The notes under the pieces: generated by a model | The model's input: only the letters and a program-made list of their open reading frames with translations | What the model was told of the DNA's origin: nothing | The model's database searches: none | In this document: piece after piece, positions 1-7,855 of the stretch | Layout: every line of letters starts with the position of its first letter | How positions within the stretch are numbered: position 1 is the first letter of the stretch | Made by a program: the position numbers and the translations under genes | Assembly: GCF_027594785.1 (NCBI RefSeq) | Contig: NZ_CP075584.1 | Span: forward strand, 1,054,001-1,118,000 | Direction of reading: 5' to 3' | DNA: 64,000 nucleotides | Source: Cryobacterium breve | GTDB taxonomy: Bacteria > Actinomycetota > Actinomycetes > Actinomycetales > Microbacteriaceae

Positions 1-1067
1 CCTCGTTCCTCGCGATCATCGCGATCCTCGTCTGCCTGGTCGCCCCGAACCCGCTCGTGCTCGGCATCGGCATCTTCGTCGTCGGCCTCGCGACGGCGAT
101 CTTCTCCCTCGCCAGGCACGCCTTCATGACGAGCTACGTGCCGGTCGCCTACCGGGCCCGCGCGCTGTCCACCCTCGGCGGGATCTTCCGCGGCGGCTGG
201 TTCGTCGGCCCCTTCATCGCGACCGCCGTCATCCGCTTCACCGGGGGTACCCAGGCCGTGTTCTGGGTGTTCGTCGTCGCCTGCCTCGGCGCCGCCCTCG
301 TGCTCCTGCTCCTGCCGGACCCGGCGAGCACCTTCGGCACTCCGGAACTTGCGACGGCCCCGGACGGAACCGTGCGCCCCGCCGGACAGGAACTCGCGGA
401 AGAGGAGAGCCAGGGCCTGTTCCAGACCATCTGGAGCTTCCGCGGCGTGCTCCTCCGACTCGGCACCGGCGCCGGCCTCGTTGGAGCGATGCGGTCGGCA
501 CGCGCCGTGCTCATCCCGCTCTGGGCCGTCAGTATCGGCATCAGCGAGCCGGACATCGCCCTGATCATCGGCATCGCCGGCGGAATCGACTTCGCCCTGT
601 TTTATGCGAGCGGCCAGATCATGGACCGGTACGGCCGGATGTGGAGTGCACTCCCCTCGATGATCGGCCTCGGCCTCGGCCTGCTCGTGCTCGCGTTCAC
701 GCACGACCTGTCCACCAACGTGCAGTGGCTGATCGGCGTCGCGATGTTCCTGTCGGTCGCGAACGGGATCGGCAGCGGAATCCTGATGACTCTCGGCGCC
801 GACCTCGCCCCGAAGGACAACCCCGCACCCTTCCTCGGTGCGTGGCGGTTCACCGGCGACTTCGGCAGCGCCGTCGCCCCCGTCGCCGTGGCCGGGCTCA
901 CGATCGTGTCGATCTCCCTCGCGAGCGGCGTGATGGGCGTCTTCGGGCTCATCGGCGCCGTCCTGCTCGGCCGGTACATCCCACGCTACGTTCCCCGCCG
1001 CCCCCGGCCAGGAACGAAGCCCGGACCGGGGTCTGCGGCGCCCGGAACGGTGCCCGGCCGGGAATGA
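1..1067 (+). CDS. MFS transporter, 5' end outside the window
   Basis: The gene enters from the left edge (in-frame codons begin at base 3) and 354 residues are visible. The visible part has roughly nine hydrophobic segments, a loop with DRYGR near residue 205 that resembles the cytoplasmic loop motif of major facilitator proteins, and a charged Pro/Arg/Gly-rich C-terminal tail. I infer a 12-helix secondary transporter in the plasma membrane. The substrate cannot be told. The true start is upstream, so the GTG at 57 is internal. A DDN-family gene follows 43 bases downstream on the same strand. Confidence 0.85.
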   Translation, partial: SFLAIIAILVCLVAPNPLVLGIGIFVVGLATAIFSLARHAFMTSYVPVAYRARALSTLGGIFRGGWFVGPFIATAVIRFTGGTQAVFWVFVVACLGAALVLLLLPDPASTFGTPELATAPDGTVRPAGQELAEEESQGLFQTIWSFRGVLLRLGTGAGLVGAMRSARAVLIPLWAVSIGISEPDIALIIGIAGGIDFALFYASGQIMDRYGRMWSALPSMIGLGLGLLVLAFTHDLSTNVQWLIGVAMFLSVANGIGSGILMTLGADLAPKDNPAPFLGAWRFTGDFGSAVAPVAVAGLTIVSISLASGVMGVFGLIGAVLLGRYIPRYVPRRPRPGTKPGPGSAAPGTVPGRE

Positions 1068-1110
1068 CCGACGCGGAATGTTCCCGAGTGGAGTGACGTT
1101 TAATGGTGTC

Positions 1111-1614
1111 ATGCCCCTCAACGGAGAATATGAACCCAGCCCACAGCAGTGGGTCCGCGACCAGGTCGCCCTCTATGAGAGTTCAGGCGGCCAGCAAGGC
1201 ACCACGATGCGCGGCATGCCCGTCATTGTGCTGACAACGCTCGGTGCGAAGTCCGGCAAGATCCGCAAGGCCCCGCTGATGCGCGTCGAGCACAACGGCA
1301 GCTACGCGGCGATCGCCTCCCTCGGCGGCGCACCGCGCAACCCGGTCTGGTACGCCAACGTAGTCGCCCATCCCGAGGTCGAGCTGCAGGACGGCACCCG
1401 GAAATGGGACATGGTCGCCCGTGAGGTCACCGGAGAAGAACGCGCCGCGTGGTGGGAGCGCGCCGTCGCGGCGTACCCCGACTATGCCGACTACCAGGTC
1501 AAGACCGAACGCATCATCCCCGTCTTCGTCCTCGAGCCCGTCGCCGCCGAGCCCGTCACCGCCGAGCCTGCCTCCGCCGTTCAGCGCCCAGCCACAGCCC
1601 CGGCACAGGACTGA
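1111..1614 (+). CDS. Deazaflavin (F420)-dependent nitroreductase-family oxidoreductase
   Basis: This 167-residue protein matches the DDN family of split-barrel oxidoreductases that use coenzyme F420. The family signature is visible: a [14 protein letters not shown] strand, then [16 protein letters not shown], a [20 protein letters not shown] segment and a C-terminal FVLEPV. The substrate is unknown; relatives reduce nitro compounds or quinones. I chose the ATG at 1111 because family members start near the QWVRDQV helix. A TTTAAT hexamer lies 6 nt before this ATG and no Shine-Dalgarno is visible, so a leaderless mRNA is possible. The C-terminal tail from about residue 145 is Ala/Pro/Glu-rich. 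It is followed after 2 nt by the pentapeptide gene. Confidence 0.85.
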   Translation: MPLNGEYEPSPQQWVRDQVALYESSGGQQGTTMRGMPVIVLTTLGAKSGKIRKAPLMRVEHNGSYAAIASLGGAPRNPVWYANVVAHPEVELQDGTRKWDMVAREVTGEERAAWWERAVAAYPDYADYQVKTERIIPVFVLEPVAAEPVTAEPASAVQRPATAPAQD

Positions 1615-1616
1615 GC

Positions 1617-2280
1617 GTGGCGCGCGCCCGCTCCGGCACCAAGCCTCCCCTCCTCGACCCGATCCGTCTCGACGACCTCACGGATGCCGACGGCTCGGAA
1701 ATCTCCTCAGGCGCCGGCGTCGATGCGCAGCGCTTCACCGACTGCGACTTCGATGGACGTGACCTCACCGGGGTCGCCTTCCGCGAGTGCGAATTCCACA
1801 CCGTCTCCCTGAACGACGCGAATCTGCGCGGCGCAACCCTGTCGGAGTGCGTCGCTGGCGAACTTCACGCGGCCATTTTCAGCGCCCCACGCTCGGCCTG
1901 GCGTGACGTGCGGATCGAGCACTCCCGCCTCGGCTCTGTCGAACTGTACGAGTCGAGCCTCCGTTCTGTGCAGTTCGACGGCAGCAAGCTCGACTTCGTC
2001 AACCTGCGGAACGCCCAGCTGCACGATGTTCTGCTGAGCAACTGCATCATCGAAGAGCTCGATCTCGGCAGCGCGACCGTGCAGCGCCTCGAACTGCAGA
2101 ACTGCCGGATCGGTACCCTCGACGTGACTCGGGCCACTCTCAAGGACGTGGACCTGCGCGGAAGCGACTTCAGCGTGATCCGTGGCCTCGAGGGCCTCCG
2201 GGGCGCCACGATCGACGATTCCCAGCCTGAGCCTCCTCGCCCCGATCATGGCCGGGCATCTGGGCATCATCGTCGAATAG
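1617..2280 (+). CDS. Pentapeptide-repeat protein, interrupted by one extra base
   Basis: The GTG start lies 2 nt after the preceding stop. The protein is built of pentapeptide units of the A(D/N)LxG type (for example FDGRDLTGVAF, DANLRGATL, GSKLDFVNL) that fold into a right-handed quadrilateral beta helix; the role of this subfamily is unknown. The frame breaks at 2224-2229, where CAGCTG is expected and CAGCCTG is present. Removing one C restores an ending SLSLLAPIMAGHLGIIVE and a TAG at 2278-2280, giving about 220 residues. Read literally, the protein would instead continue out of phase to 2390. I regard the extra C as a probable sequence error (see findings). Confidence 0.75.
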
Positions 2281-2336
2281 GCCGTCGAGTAGCGGCATCG
2301 AGGCGTGTCCCTGTCTCCGCGCGCCACGTGCTCCGC

Positions 2337-2362
2337 TCCGCGCCAGGCGTGCCTGGCGCGGA
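2337..2362. terminator. Hairpin between convergent genes
   Basis: A perfect 12-bp inverted repeat (2337-2348 with 2351-2362, loop GT) lies between the pentapeptide gene (+) and the EamA gene (-). It could terminate both transcripts. There is no T tract, so it is not a canonical intrinsic terminator. The rest of 2281-2505 shows no gene. Confidence 0.5.
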
Positions 2363-2505
2363 ACGGCGGAACTGGAGCGCGACGGCCTGACTCGGATCAG
2401 CATCCGCTTCAGCCCCACTGATGCCGACTCAACCGGCCGGTCGCTCCGCGCTGAGGCGGCCTGGCCAGGCCCCGCCGCAGGGCGCATAATCGTGCGGGTG
2501 CTGGA

Positions 2506-3390
2506 CTACGGGATGGCGCCCGCGGTCGCCTCCAGGTCGGAGATCGGGCGGTCGCGCTGGGTCGCGATCGCGGCGCCCGCGGCCACGCACACCACGACGA
2601 TCGCGATCTGCTGCTGGAGCACCAGGGTCTCGCCGAGCACGAGCACGCCGAAGACCGCCGCGATGACGGGGCCGAAGCTCGTGATGATCGCGTAGAGGCG
2701 CGGGGTGATCCGGCGCAGGATGTAGGTGTCGAGCACGTAGGGAAAGGCCGAGGAGAGCACCCCGATCGCGAGCAGCAGCCCGAGTACACCCCAGTTGAGG
2801 CGGGCATAGTCGACGGTGAGGAGCGCGAACGGCACGAGCAGGGTGAGGCTGACGACACTCGCAACCGAGATGCCCTCGAGGCCGGGGAAGGTCACGGCGA
2901 CCCTGCGAGTGAGCAGGATGTAGCCGGCCCACGCCGCCGCGGCGACGAGGGCGTAGAACAGTCCGAGCGGGTTGATCTCTCCGGAGGACCAGGTCAGCAG
3001 GAAGACTCCCCCGGCTGCCGTCGTCGCGCACAGAAAGTCGAGCGGTCGCCGCGAGCTGAAGAGCGCGAGGGAGAACGGGCCGAGAAATTCGATCGTCGCG
3101 GCGATGCCGAGCCCGAGCAGGTGCACCGCCTCGTAGAAGGCGAGATTCATGACGGCGAGGTCGAGCCCGAGGAGGAGCGCGGGCCAGAGCAGCCGCCAGG
3201 TCAGGTTGGCCAGTTTCGGGCGGTAGAACGGCAGCACCGCGCAGGCCATCACGATCTGCCTGACCGCGACGACAACGGGGGAACCGACGATCGGAATGGC
3301 GAGTCCGGCGAGCGAGGAACCGTAGTTGATGCTGACCTCGGTAACGAGCTGCGCACCGGCCCCGGCGAGCCGTTCGGATTTCGCCGTCAC
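2506..3390 (-). CDS. EamA (DMT) family exporter, RhtA-like
   Basis: This 294-residue protein has about ten hydrophobic helices in two EamA halves, the usual architecture of drug/metabolite-transporter exporters. The sequence is most like the threonine/homoserine exporter RhtA group (for example the SINYGSSLAGLAIP opening and a FLGPFSLALFSSRRPLDFL segment), so amino-acid or metabolite export from the cytoplasm is likely; the substrate is inferred. The start is GTG at 3390, with a weak AGGGG upstream. A TAGCCT hexamer at about 3446-3451 could be its -10. The next gene on the same strand ends 79 nt upstream. Confidence 0.85.
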   Translation of the reverse strand: MTAKSERLAGAGAQLVTEVSINYGSSLAGLAIPIVGSPVVVAVRQIVMACAVLPFYRPKLANLTWRLLWPALLLGLDLAVMNLAFYEAVHLLGLGIAATIEFLGPFSLALFSSRRPLDFLCATTAAGGVFLLTWSSGEINPLGLFYALVAAAAWAGYILLTRRVAVTFPGLEGISVASVVSLTLLVPFALLTVDYARLNWGVLGLLLAIGVLSSAFPYVLDTYILRRITPRLYAIITSFGPVIAAVFGVLVLGETLVLQQQIAIVVVCVAAGAAIATQRDRPISDLEATAGAIP

Positions 3391-3469
3391 GCTGGTGGCC
3401 CCTGTCTCGTACGCGTTGTGTGCCGCGCGGATCGCGCTCGCATTCGAGGCTAGCGGGTGGCGGGACGCT

Positions 3470-4114
3470 TCACGGCCCCGCCCACGCCTCGGTCAGGAGT
3501 GTGACCGTTTCCTCATCGGACAGCTGGTGGAAGTCGACGTAGAACTGACCGATCGCCCAGAATTGCTCCGGGATCTGCACAACGACCACGTCGTCGGCGA
3601 GCCCGCGCATCTCCTCGACGACCTCGGCCGGGGCGACGGGCACCGCAAGGACGACACGCGCGGCGCCCTGGCGCTTCACCGCGGCCAGCGCGGCCTTGGC
3701 CGTCGCTCCCGTGGCGAGCCCGTCGTCGACGACCACGACGACGCGCCCCTCCGGATTCACCCGGGGACGGTCACCGAGATAGACCGCGCGCCGCCGCTCG
3801 AGCTCGGCGAGCTCCCGGCGCCTGGCCCGGCCGAGGCCCGCGGCGTCGGCCCCGGTCTCGGCGAAGACGTCCTCGTTCACGATCGTCTGGGCGGTGTCCC
3901 CGTCCACGACGGCACCCATCGCGACCTCGGGGAATCCCGGTGCACCGAGCTTGCGCACGAGAATCAGGTCGAGCGGAGCGTGCAAGCGCCGGGCCACCTC
4001 GAGGGCGACCGGCACTCCCCCGCGGGGCAGCGCACACACGACGGGGTCGGAGAGGTCCAGGTCGGCGACGAGCTCGGCGAGCAGGCGACCGGCGTCGCGA
4101 CGATCGGTGAACAT
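3470..4114 (-). CDS. Phosphoribosyltransferase-domain protein
   Basis: This 214-residue protein has a type I phosphoribosyltransferase fold. The PRPP loop VVVVDDGLATGATAKAAL is at about residues 118-135, and CALPRGGVPVALEVA near residue 30 is the nucleobase-side loop typical of the 'phosphoribosyltransferase' group found next to erythromycin-esterase or dienelactone-hydrolase domains. The true substrate is unknown. The ATG at 4114 is preceded by a good GGGAGG Shine-Dalgarno, which rules out longer upstream starts. It lies just downstream of the tad operon on the same strand, separated by 71 nt, and could be transcribed with it. Confidence 0.85.
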   Translation of the reverse strand: MFTDRRDAGRLLAELVADLDLSDPVVCALPRGGVPVALEVARRLHAPLDLILVRKLGAPGFPEVAMGAVVDGDTAQTIVNEDVFAETGADAAGLGRARRRELAELERRRAVYLGDRPRVNPEGRVVVVVDDGLATGATAKAALAAVKRQGAARVVLAVPVAPAEVVEEMRGLADDVVVVQIPEQFWAIGQFYVDFHQLSDEETVTLLTEAWAGP

Positions 4115-4185
4115 GATTCCTCCCGGTTCCGGTCGGTCCTCCCGGTTCGCCCGGTTCGCTTTGGAGAGTAGCCCCGCACGGGAGG

Positions 4186-4692
4186 TCACCGGAAGACCGA
4201 GCGGGCGACGGCCGTGACCTCGAGGGGCACTCCCGCCGGCAGCACGAGGGTGAGGACCGGTGGCCGCCAGTAGGCACTCAGGGATACCGTCGCACTCTGT
4301 CCGTCCGTGGATGCCGCCCGGGTCACGACGAGATCCTCGAGGGTGGCGTGCGGGGCCGCCGCGAGGTAGGCGTCCGCCGCCGTGCGGATCGCTGCGGAAT
4401 CGAGTTCGGTGCGCAGCGGGGCCGCCGCGCCATCCGGGGCGACCGTGACCGCGTCGAGGCCGTACGCCTCTGCGGCGGCGAGCGCGGCGCCGTCCGCGAG
4501 GGTGAGCAGGCGTTTGCGTTCGAGGTAGAGGGATGACGCGGCAACGACCACGAGGATCACGACGAGCGCGAGGAAACCGTAGAAAATGGTGAGCAGGAGC
4601 GTGGAACCGGTGTCGTCCGACAGGTCAGCGGTCAGGTGACCGGCAGGGGCGCGGTCACTCGCCTGATGCGACCGGTCTCGTCGCACAGTCAT
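4186..4692 (-). CDS. TadG-like pilus assembly protein
   Basis: This 168-residue protein has one N-terminal transmembrane helix (about residues 31-53, LLLTIFYGFLALVVILVVVA) preceded by a DDTGS motif. A SLYLERKRLLTLADGAALAAA segment follows, the hallmark of TadG/Flp-assembly minor pilin-like proteins. It is the last gene of the tad operon and overlaps the upstream gene by 4 nt (ATGA), so translational coupling is expected. It is likely membrane-anchored with its C-terminal domain outside. It is shorter than proteobacterial TadG and lacks a von Willebrand domain, as is usual for actinobacterial versions. Confidence 0.8.
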   Translation of the reverse strand: MTVRRDRSHQASDRAPAGHLTADLSDDTGSTLLLTIFYGFLALVVILVVVAASSLYLERKRLLTLADGAALAAAEAYGLDAVTVAPDGAAAPLRTELDSAAIRTAADAYLAAAPHATLEDLVVTRAASTDGQSATVSLSAYWRPPVLTLVLPAGVPLEVTAVARSVFR

Positions 4693-5147
4693 GGTCCGGT
4701 ACCGGCCTGCCAGAAACGGGACACTGTCTGGGTCGCGTTCGATTCGAGGGGCACACTCGCGGTTCCGGCCAGGCCGAGCACGTCCGGCACGAGGGGCAGG
4801 GGCACCCGCAGGCGCACGGTGACAGTGACTGCGGTGCGGCGGGTCAGGCATCCGCCGACCGCTGACGCGCAGTCGATCGTCACCTGGGCATCCCCGGACG
4901 CAAGGCCGTAATCGGCGAGGGCGACGTCCACCGCCCGCTGCGCCCGTTCCTCCCCGACCGCCTCGCTCGGTGCGCGCACATAGACGCGGGCGGCCTGCCG
5001 GGCGGCGCCCTCCACGGCGAGCGCGCCACCCTGCAGCGCGGACATCGCGAGCACGAGGTAGACGAGCGGCACAAGAAGGATCAGGCCGGTCGTGATGAAC
5101 TCGAGGGATGCGGACCCGTTGTCGGAGCGCAAGCGGTGGAAGGGCAT
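4689..5147 (-). CDS. TadE-like minor pilin
   Basis: This 152-residue protein carries the TadE signature: a short basic leader, then SASLEFITTGLILLVPLVYLV (about residues 12-32) as the only transmembrane helix, followed by AVEGAARQAARVYVRA. The glutamate after the Ala-Ser-Leu pair matches the pseudopilin-type E+5 position. A predicted disulphide pair (the two Cys of IDCASAVGGC) lies in the exported domain. The start is taken as ATG at 5147 because it immediately precedes the conserved leader; no strong Shine-Dalgarno is seen. It overlaps the tadG-like gene by 4 nt. Confidence 0.8.
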   Translation of the reverse strand: MPFHRLRSDNGSASLEFITTGLILLVPLVYLVLAMSALQGGALAVEGAARQAARVYVRAPSEAVGEERAQRAVDVALADYGLASGDAQVTIDCASAVGGCLTRRTAVTVTVRLRVPLPLVPDVLGLAGTASVPLESNATQTVSRFWQAGTGP

Positions 5148-5256
5148 CAAGCGGCTGAGACCCCCGGAGCGGAGACCCCCGACACCGGGCCCCCGGACTC
5201 CGGGACCCCTGGCCACGCGTGCGTCGGGCACACCGCAACTGCCGTCTCGCACCCTG

Positions 5257-5671
5257 TCACCCGGAGCCTTCGACGACGGCACGCCCGACCACCTCCAGGC
5301 TCCGATCAGGGCCGAGCAGGCCAAGAAGCGGGAGCGGGGCGACCACGCGCATCCGCACGGTCGGGTAGCCGGTGTCGCTCGCATAGGTCGCGGTCACGTC
5401 CGTCGCGAACGCCGGACCGAGCGCGACCGTGATCAGGTCCCGAGTGCGGGCGGCGCCGGCGTCGAGTCCGGTATCGGCGAGCGACCCGTAACGGGCGCCC
5501 TCGGCGGCGGCGTCGAGCACGGTGTTGCGCACGTGCAGGGCGATGGCGAGTTGAAGCACGGTCAGGGTCAGCACCGTGAGAAGTGCCGCGACGAGCACGA
5601 ACTCGGCCGGCGAGGAGCCGCGGTCGCCGCCTCCTGCGCGGCGCGGCAGCCGTCGCCACTCGCCGGTCCAC
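5257..5671 (-). CDS. TadE-like minor pilin, start uncertain
   Basis: The protein shows the TadE leader and helix (DRGSSPAEFVLVAALLTVL, then ALHVRNTVLDAAAEGARYGS) and ends GRAVVEGSG. In this frame there is no ATG, GTG or TTG between the preceding flp-like gene and the helix. If one base is removed near 5650 (GACGGCTG read as GACGCTG), the GTG at 5671 joins the frame and gives about 137 residues beginning VDRRVATLPRR. I use that reconstruction. The alternatives are a rare start such as CTG, or coupling at the flp-like stop. The domain call is firm; the start is not. Confidence 0.65.
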
Positions 5672-5705
5672 GGTCCGACGGGTGCGGTCGGGCGGGTGGA
5701 CCCCG

Positions 5706-5891
5706 TCAGAGTCCGCTCACACGGTTGATCGCCTGCTGGAAGATTCCGCTCAGTGCCGGCCCGGCGAGACCCCAGATCACGATCACCAGCCCGGCGGTCA
5801 TCAGCGTGATCAGCACCCAGCCGGGCACGTCTCCGGTGTCGTCGTGCCAGGCGTTCCACTGGCTGCGGATGCGCCGCGTCAGGGTATTCAT
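5706..5891 (-). CDS. Flp-like pilin (small single-helix protein)
   Basis: This 61-residue protein has one hydrophobic helix (VPGWVLITLMTAGLVIVIWG, about residues 25-44) after a basic, tryptophan-containing N-terminus, and ends QQAINRVSGL. Its position between tadC and the two TadE genes is where actinobacterial tad loci carry the structural pilin or the small DUF4244-type protein. It lacks the classic Glu-Tyr motif of Flp pilins, so either role is possible. The ATG at 5891 has an AGGAG Shine-Dalgarno 7-8 nt upstream. A start at 5960 would add a His/Asp-rich leader encoded by a repeat, and I consider it unlikely. Confidence 0.7.
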   Translation of the reverse strand: MNTLTRRIRSQWNAWHDDTGDVPGWVLITLMTAGLVIVIWGLAGPALSGIFQQAINRVSGL

Positions 5892-5908
5892 CTTCGTCTC
5901 CTCTTTTC

Positions 5909-5947
5909 GATGGTCGTGTCTGTCGTCGTGTCGATGGTCGTGTCTGT
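5909..5947. repeat. Short direct repeat upstream of the flp-like gene
   Basis: Two copies of a 16-base unit (CGATGGTCGTGTCTGT at 5909-5924 and 5932-5947) lie 23 bases apart in the 120-nt gap between tadC and the flp-like pilin. They sit in the likely 5' leader of the pilin message. Function unknown. Confidence 0.6.
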
Positions 5948-6011
5948 GGTCGTCGTGCACGCTCCGATGGTGCCGGGGAGTGTTCTCCGGGCGGAGTCGA
6001 GGCCGGCACGG

Positions 6012-6950
6012 TCAGAAACCGGCCTGCAGGATGAAGAGACCGGGGAAGATCGCGAACAGGACCGTCATGGGAAGGATCAGGAACACCAGCGGCACGAGCA
6101 TCGCGACCTCTTTTTTGCCTGCCGCCTCGAGGAGTTCGCGTTTGGCCTCCTCGCGGGCGTCCTGGGCCTGGGCGCGCAGCACCTCGGCGAGCGGGGTACC
6201 GCGATCGAGAGCGCCGGCGACCTGGTCGACGAACCGGGTGAGCGCGGCCAGCTGGAGGGAGGCGGCCAGTGAATGCAGGGCGTCCACGAGTGGAATCCCG
6301 GAGTGCACCTCGGTGACGACGCCGGCGAATTCGCGGGACAGCTCCCCCGCACTCGTGCGGGACACCCGGGCGAGGGCGTCGAGGATGCCTTCCCCGGCAG
6401 ACAGGGACAGGGTGAGGAACTCGAGGATGGTCGGTAGCTCTCCGCGCATCCGGGAGAGGCGGCCGAGAGCGGCGCGGCGGAGAAGTCTGTCCCAGAGCAG
6501 GGTGCCGCCGAGCCCGACGAGCACTGGGATGGCGGCCGCCGCGAGCACGGGGAGGGCGTGCAGGGCGGGGGCGAACACCACGGCGACGACGCCGGCGGCG
6601 AGGCACAGCAGTGCGCAGACGAGCTGCTGGGAGCGGAATTCGTCGAGGCTGCGCCGGGATCCCGATTGCCGGAGCCGACGTTCGACGGCGCCCGAACCGC
6701 CGAGCAGGGCTGCGAGCCCGCGTCTCAGCCGTCCGAAGACCGGCACGAACAGGGTGCCGAGCACGGGAATGGGATCGACGGTGGTGCGCCCGACGACGGC
6801 GCGGGCCTCTGCCGACACGTCGAGGAGGTACGGGGCCAGCCGGTCGGCGAGCCGGGGCCGGCTGAGCCGGGGGAAGACGCTCACGAGCGACCAGAGGCCG
6901 AGGCCGAGCACCGCGCCGAAGAAGACGCCCCACGAGAGCGGGGCGCTCAC
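6012..6950 (-). CDS. tadC: TadC, type II/IV secretion F-domain membrane protein
   Basis: This 312-residue inner-membrane protein has an N-terminal helix, two central helices (about residues 107-150), a T2SSF domain (LPTILEFLTLSLSAGEGILDAL near residue 175) and a C-terminal hydrophobic pair ending GLFILQAGF. TadB and TadC form the membrane platform that couples the TadA ATPase to pilin extrusion. The GTG at 6950 overlaps the tadB stop (GTGA), so the two are translationally coupled. A 120-nt gap separates it from the pilin gene, which may therefore have its own promoter. Confidence 0.88.
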   Translation of the reverse strand: MSAPLSWGVFFGAVLGLGLWSLVSVFPRLSRPRLADRLAPYLLDVSAEARAVVGRTTVDPIPVLGTLFVPVFGRLRRGLAALLGGSGAVERRLRQSGSRRSLDEFRSQQLVCALLCLAAGVVAVVFAPALHALPVLAAAAIPVLVGLGGTLLWDRLLRRAALGRLSRMRGELPTILEFLTLSLSAGEGILDALARVSRTSAGELSREFAGVVTEVHSGIPLVDALHSLAASLQLAALTRFVDQVAGALDRGTPLAEVLRAQAQDAREEAKRELLEAAGKKEVAMLVPLVFLILPMTVLFAIFPGLFILQAGF

Positions 6951-7855
6951 CGGAACCACCGGCGTTCCTCGGGCAGGCGGCCGATGAAGACCATCAGGCG
7001 GTACGCGATCACCGACACTGCCAGCCCGGAGACGATCACGGTGACCCCGCTGCCGGTGTTGTACGCGACCGCCCCCTCTGGGCGGGAAGACAGCAGCAGG
7101 AGCACGATCCACGGTGCCGCGACGCCGAGCCTGGCGGCGTTGACGACCCAGGACTGGCGGGCTTCGACCTCCGCCCTGATCGCTGCATCCTGCCGGAGCC
7201 ACGCGGCGAGGTCACGGAGCACGAGGGTGAGGTCACTGCCGCCGACCTCCCTGGCCATCCGCAGGGTCTCCAGAATGCGATCGGCCACCGGATCGGCGAG
7301 GCCGGCCTTGAGCCGGTCGACGGAGTAGCCGAAGCTCCCGGTCGCACGGTAGTCCCTGGCGAAGTCTGCGAAGGCGGCCCGGGTCGGTACCGGCCCGGAT
7401 TCGGCGAGCGTGCTGACACTGTCGGGCAGGGCGAGGCCGGACCGCACGGCCGACACGAGGTGATCGACGACGTCCGGCCAGACCGTGCGGTTCGTGCGCC
7501 GCCGCTCACGCGCCCGCCAGAGCACGATCGTCGTCGGAGTCAGGGCGCCGACGAGCCCGGCGACGAGGGCGAGGGCCCGCACCCCGATCAGCGCCTCGGC
7601 GACGGCGGTGCAGGCCAGACCGAGCAGGAGCGAAATCGCCGAGAAGGCCGGGAGAGGCAGTGAGCCGAGGCCGGCCTGGGCGAGCACTCCACGCAGGGTC
7701 GCGAGACCGCGCTGACCGGGTCGGCCGGTCTCGCCGTCGGCCGGGCTCGGGTCTGAATCCGGTACGCCCGTCGTCGCCCGCCGTCGTGGCCAGAGGAACG
7801 GCGCGGCCATGAGCAGCAGGCCGGCGCCGAGCAGGCAGCCCAGCACGAGCCTCAC
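6947..7855 (-). CDS. tadB: TadB, type II/IV secretion F-domain membrane protein
   Basis: This 302-residue protein starts with a hydrophobic helix, has a second helix pair near residues 80-115 and then the T2SSF domain. Within that domain, VDHLVSAVRSGLALPDSV and RILETLRMAREVGGSDL are recognisable, and C-terminal helices follow. It is the partner of TadC in the tad pilus platform. The GTG at 7855 overlaps the tadA stop by 4 nt, so tadA, tadB and tadC form one tightly coupled operon. Nothing unusual is seen in its length. Confidence 0.88.
   Translation of the reverse strand: MRLVLGCLLGAGLLLMAAPFLWPRRRATTGVPDSDPSPADGETGRPGQRGLATLRGVLAQAGLGSLPLPAFSAISLLLGLACTAVAEALIGVRALALVAGLVGALTPTTIVLWRARERRRTNRTVWPDVVDHLVSAVRSGLALPDSVSTLAESGPVPTRAAFADFARDYRATGSFGYSVDRLKAGLADPVADRILETLRMAREVGGSDLTLVLRDLAAWLRQDAAIRAEVEARQSWVVNAARLGVAAPWIVLLLLSSRPEGAVAYNTGSGVTVIVSGLAVSVIAYRLMVFIGRLPEERRWFR

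Noticed and set aside
1078..1110. Upstream TTC/GTG extension of the DDN-family gene
   Set aside because: The extra residues are not conserved in the family, and the ATG at 1111 fits both the protein start and the -10-like hexamer.
5092..6987. A 631-codon plus-strand open frame across the tad operon
   Set aside because: It is Arg/Ser/Pro-rich shadow coding opposite tadC, the pilin and TadE genes, with no domain.
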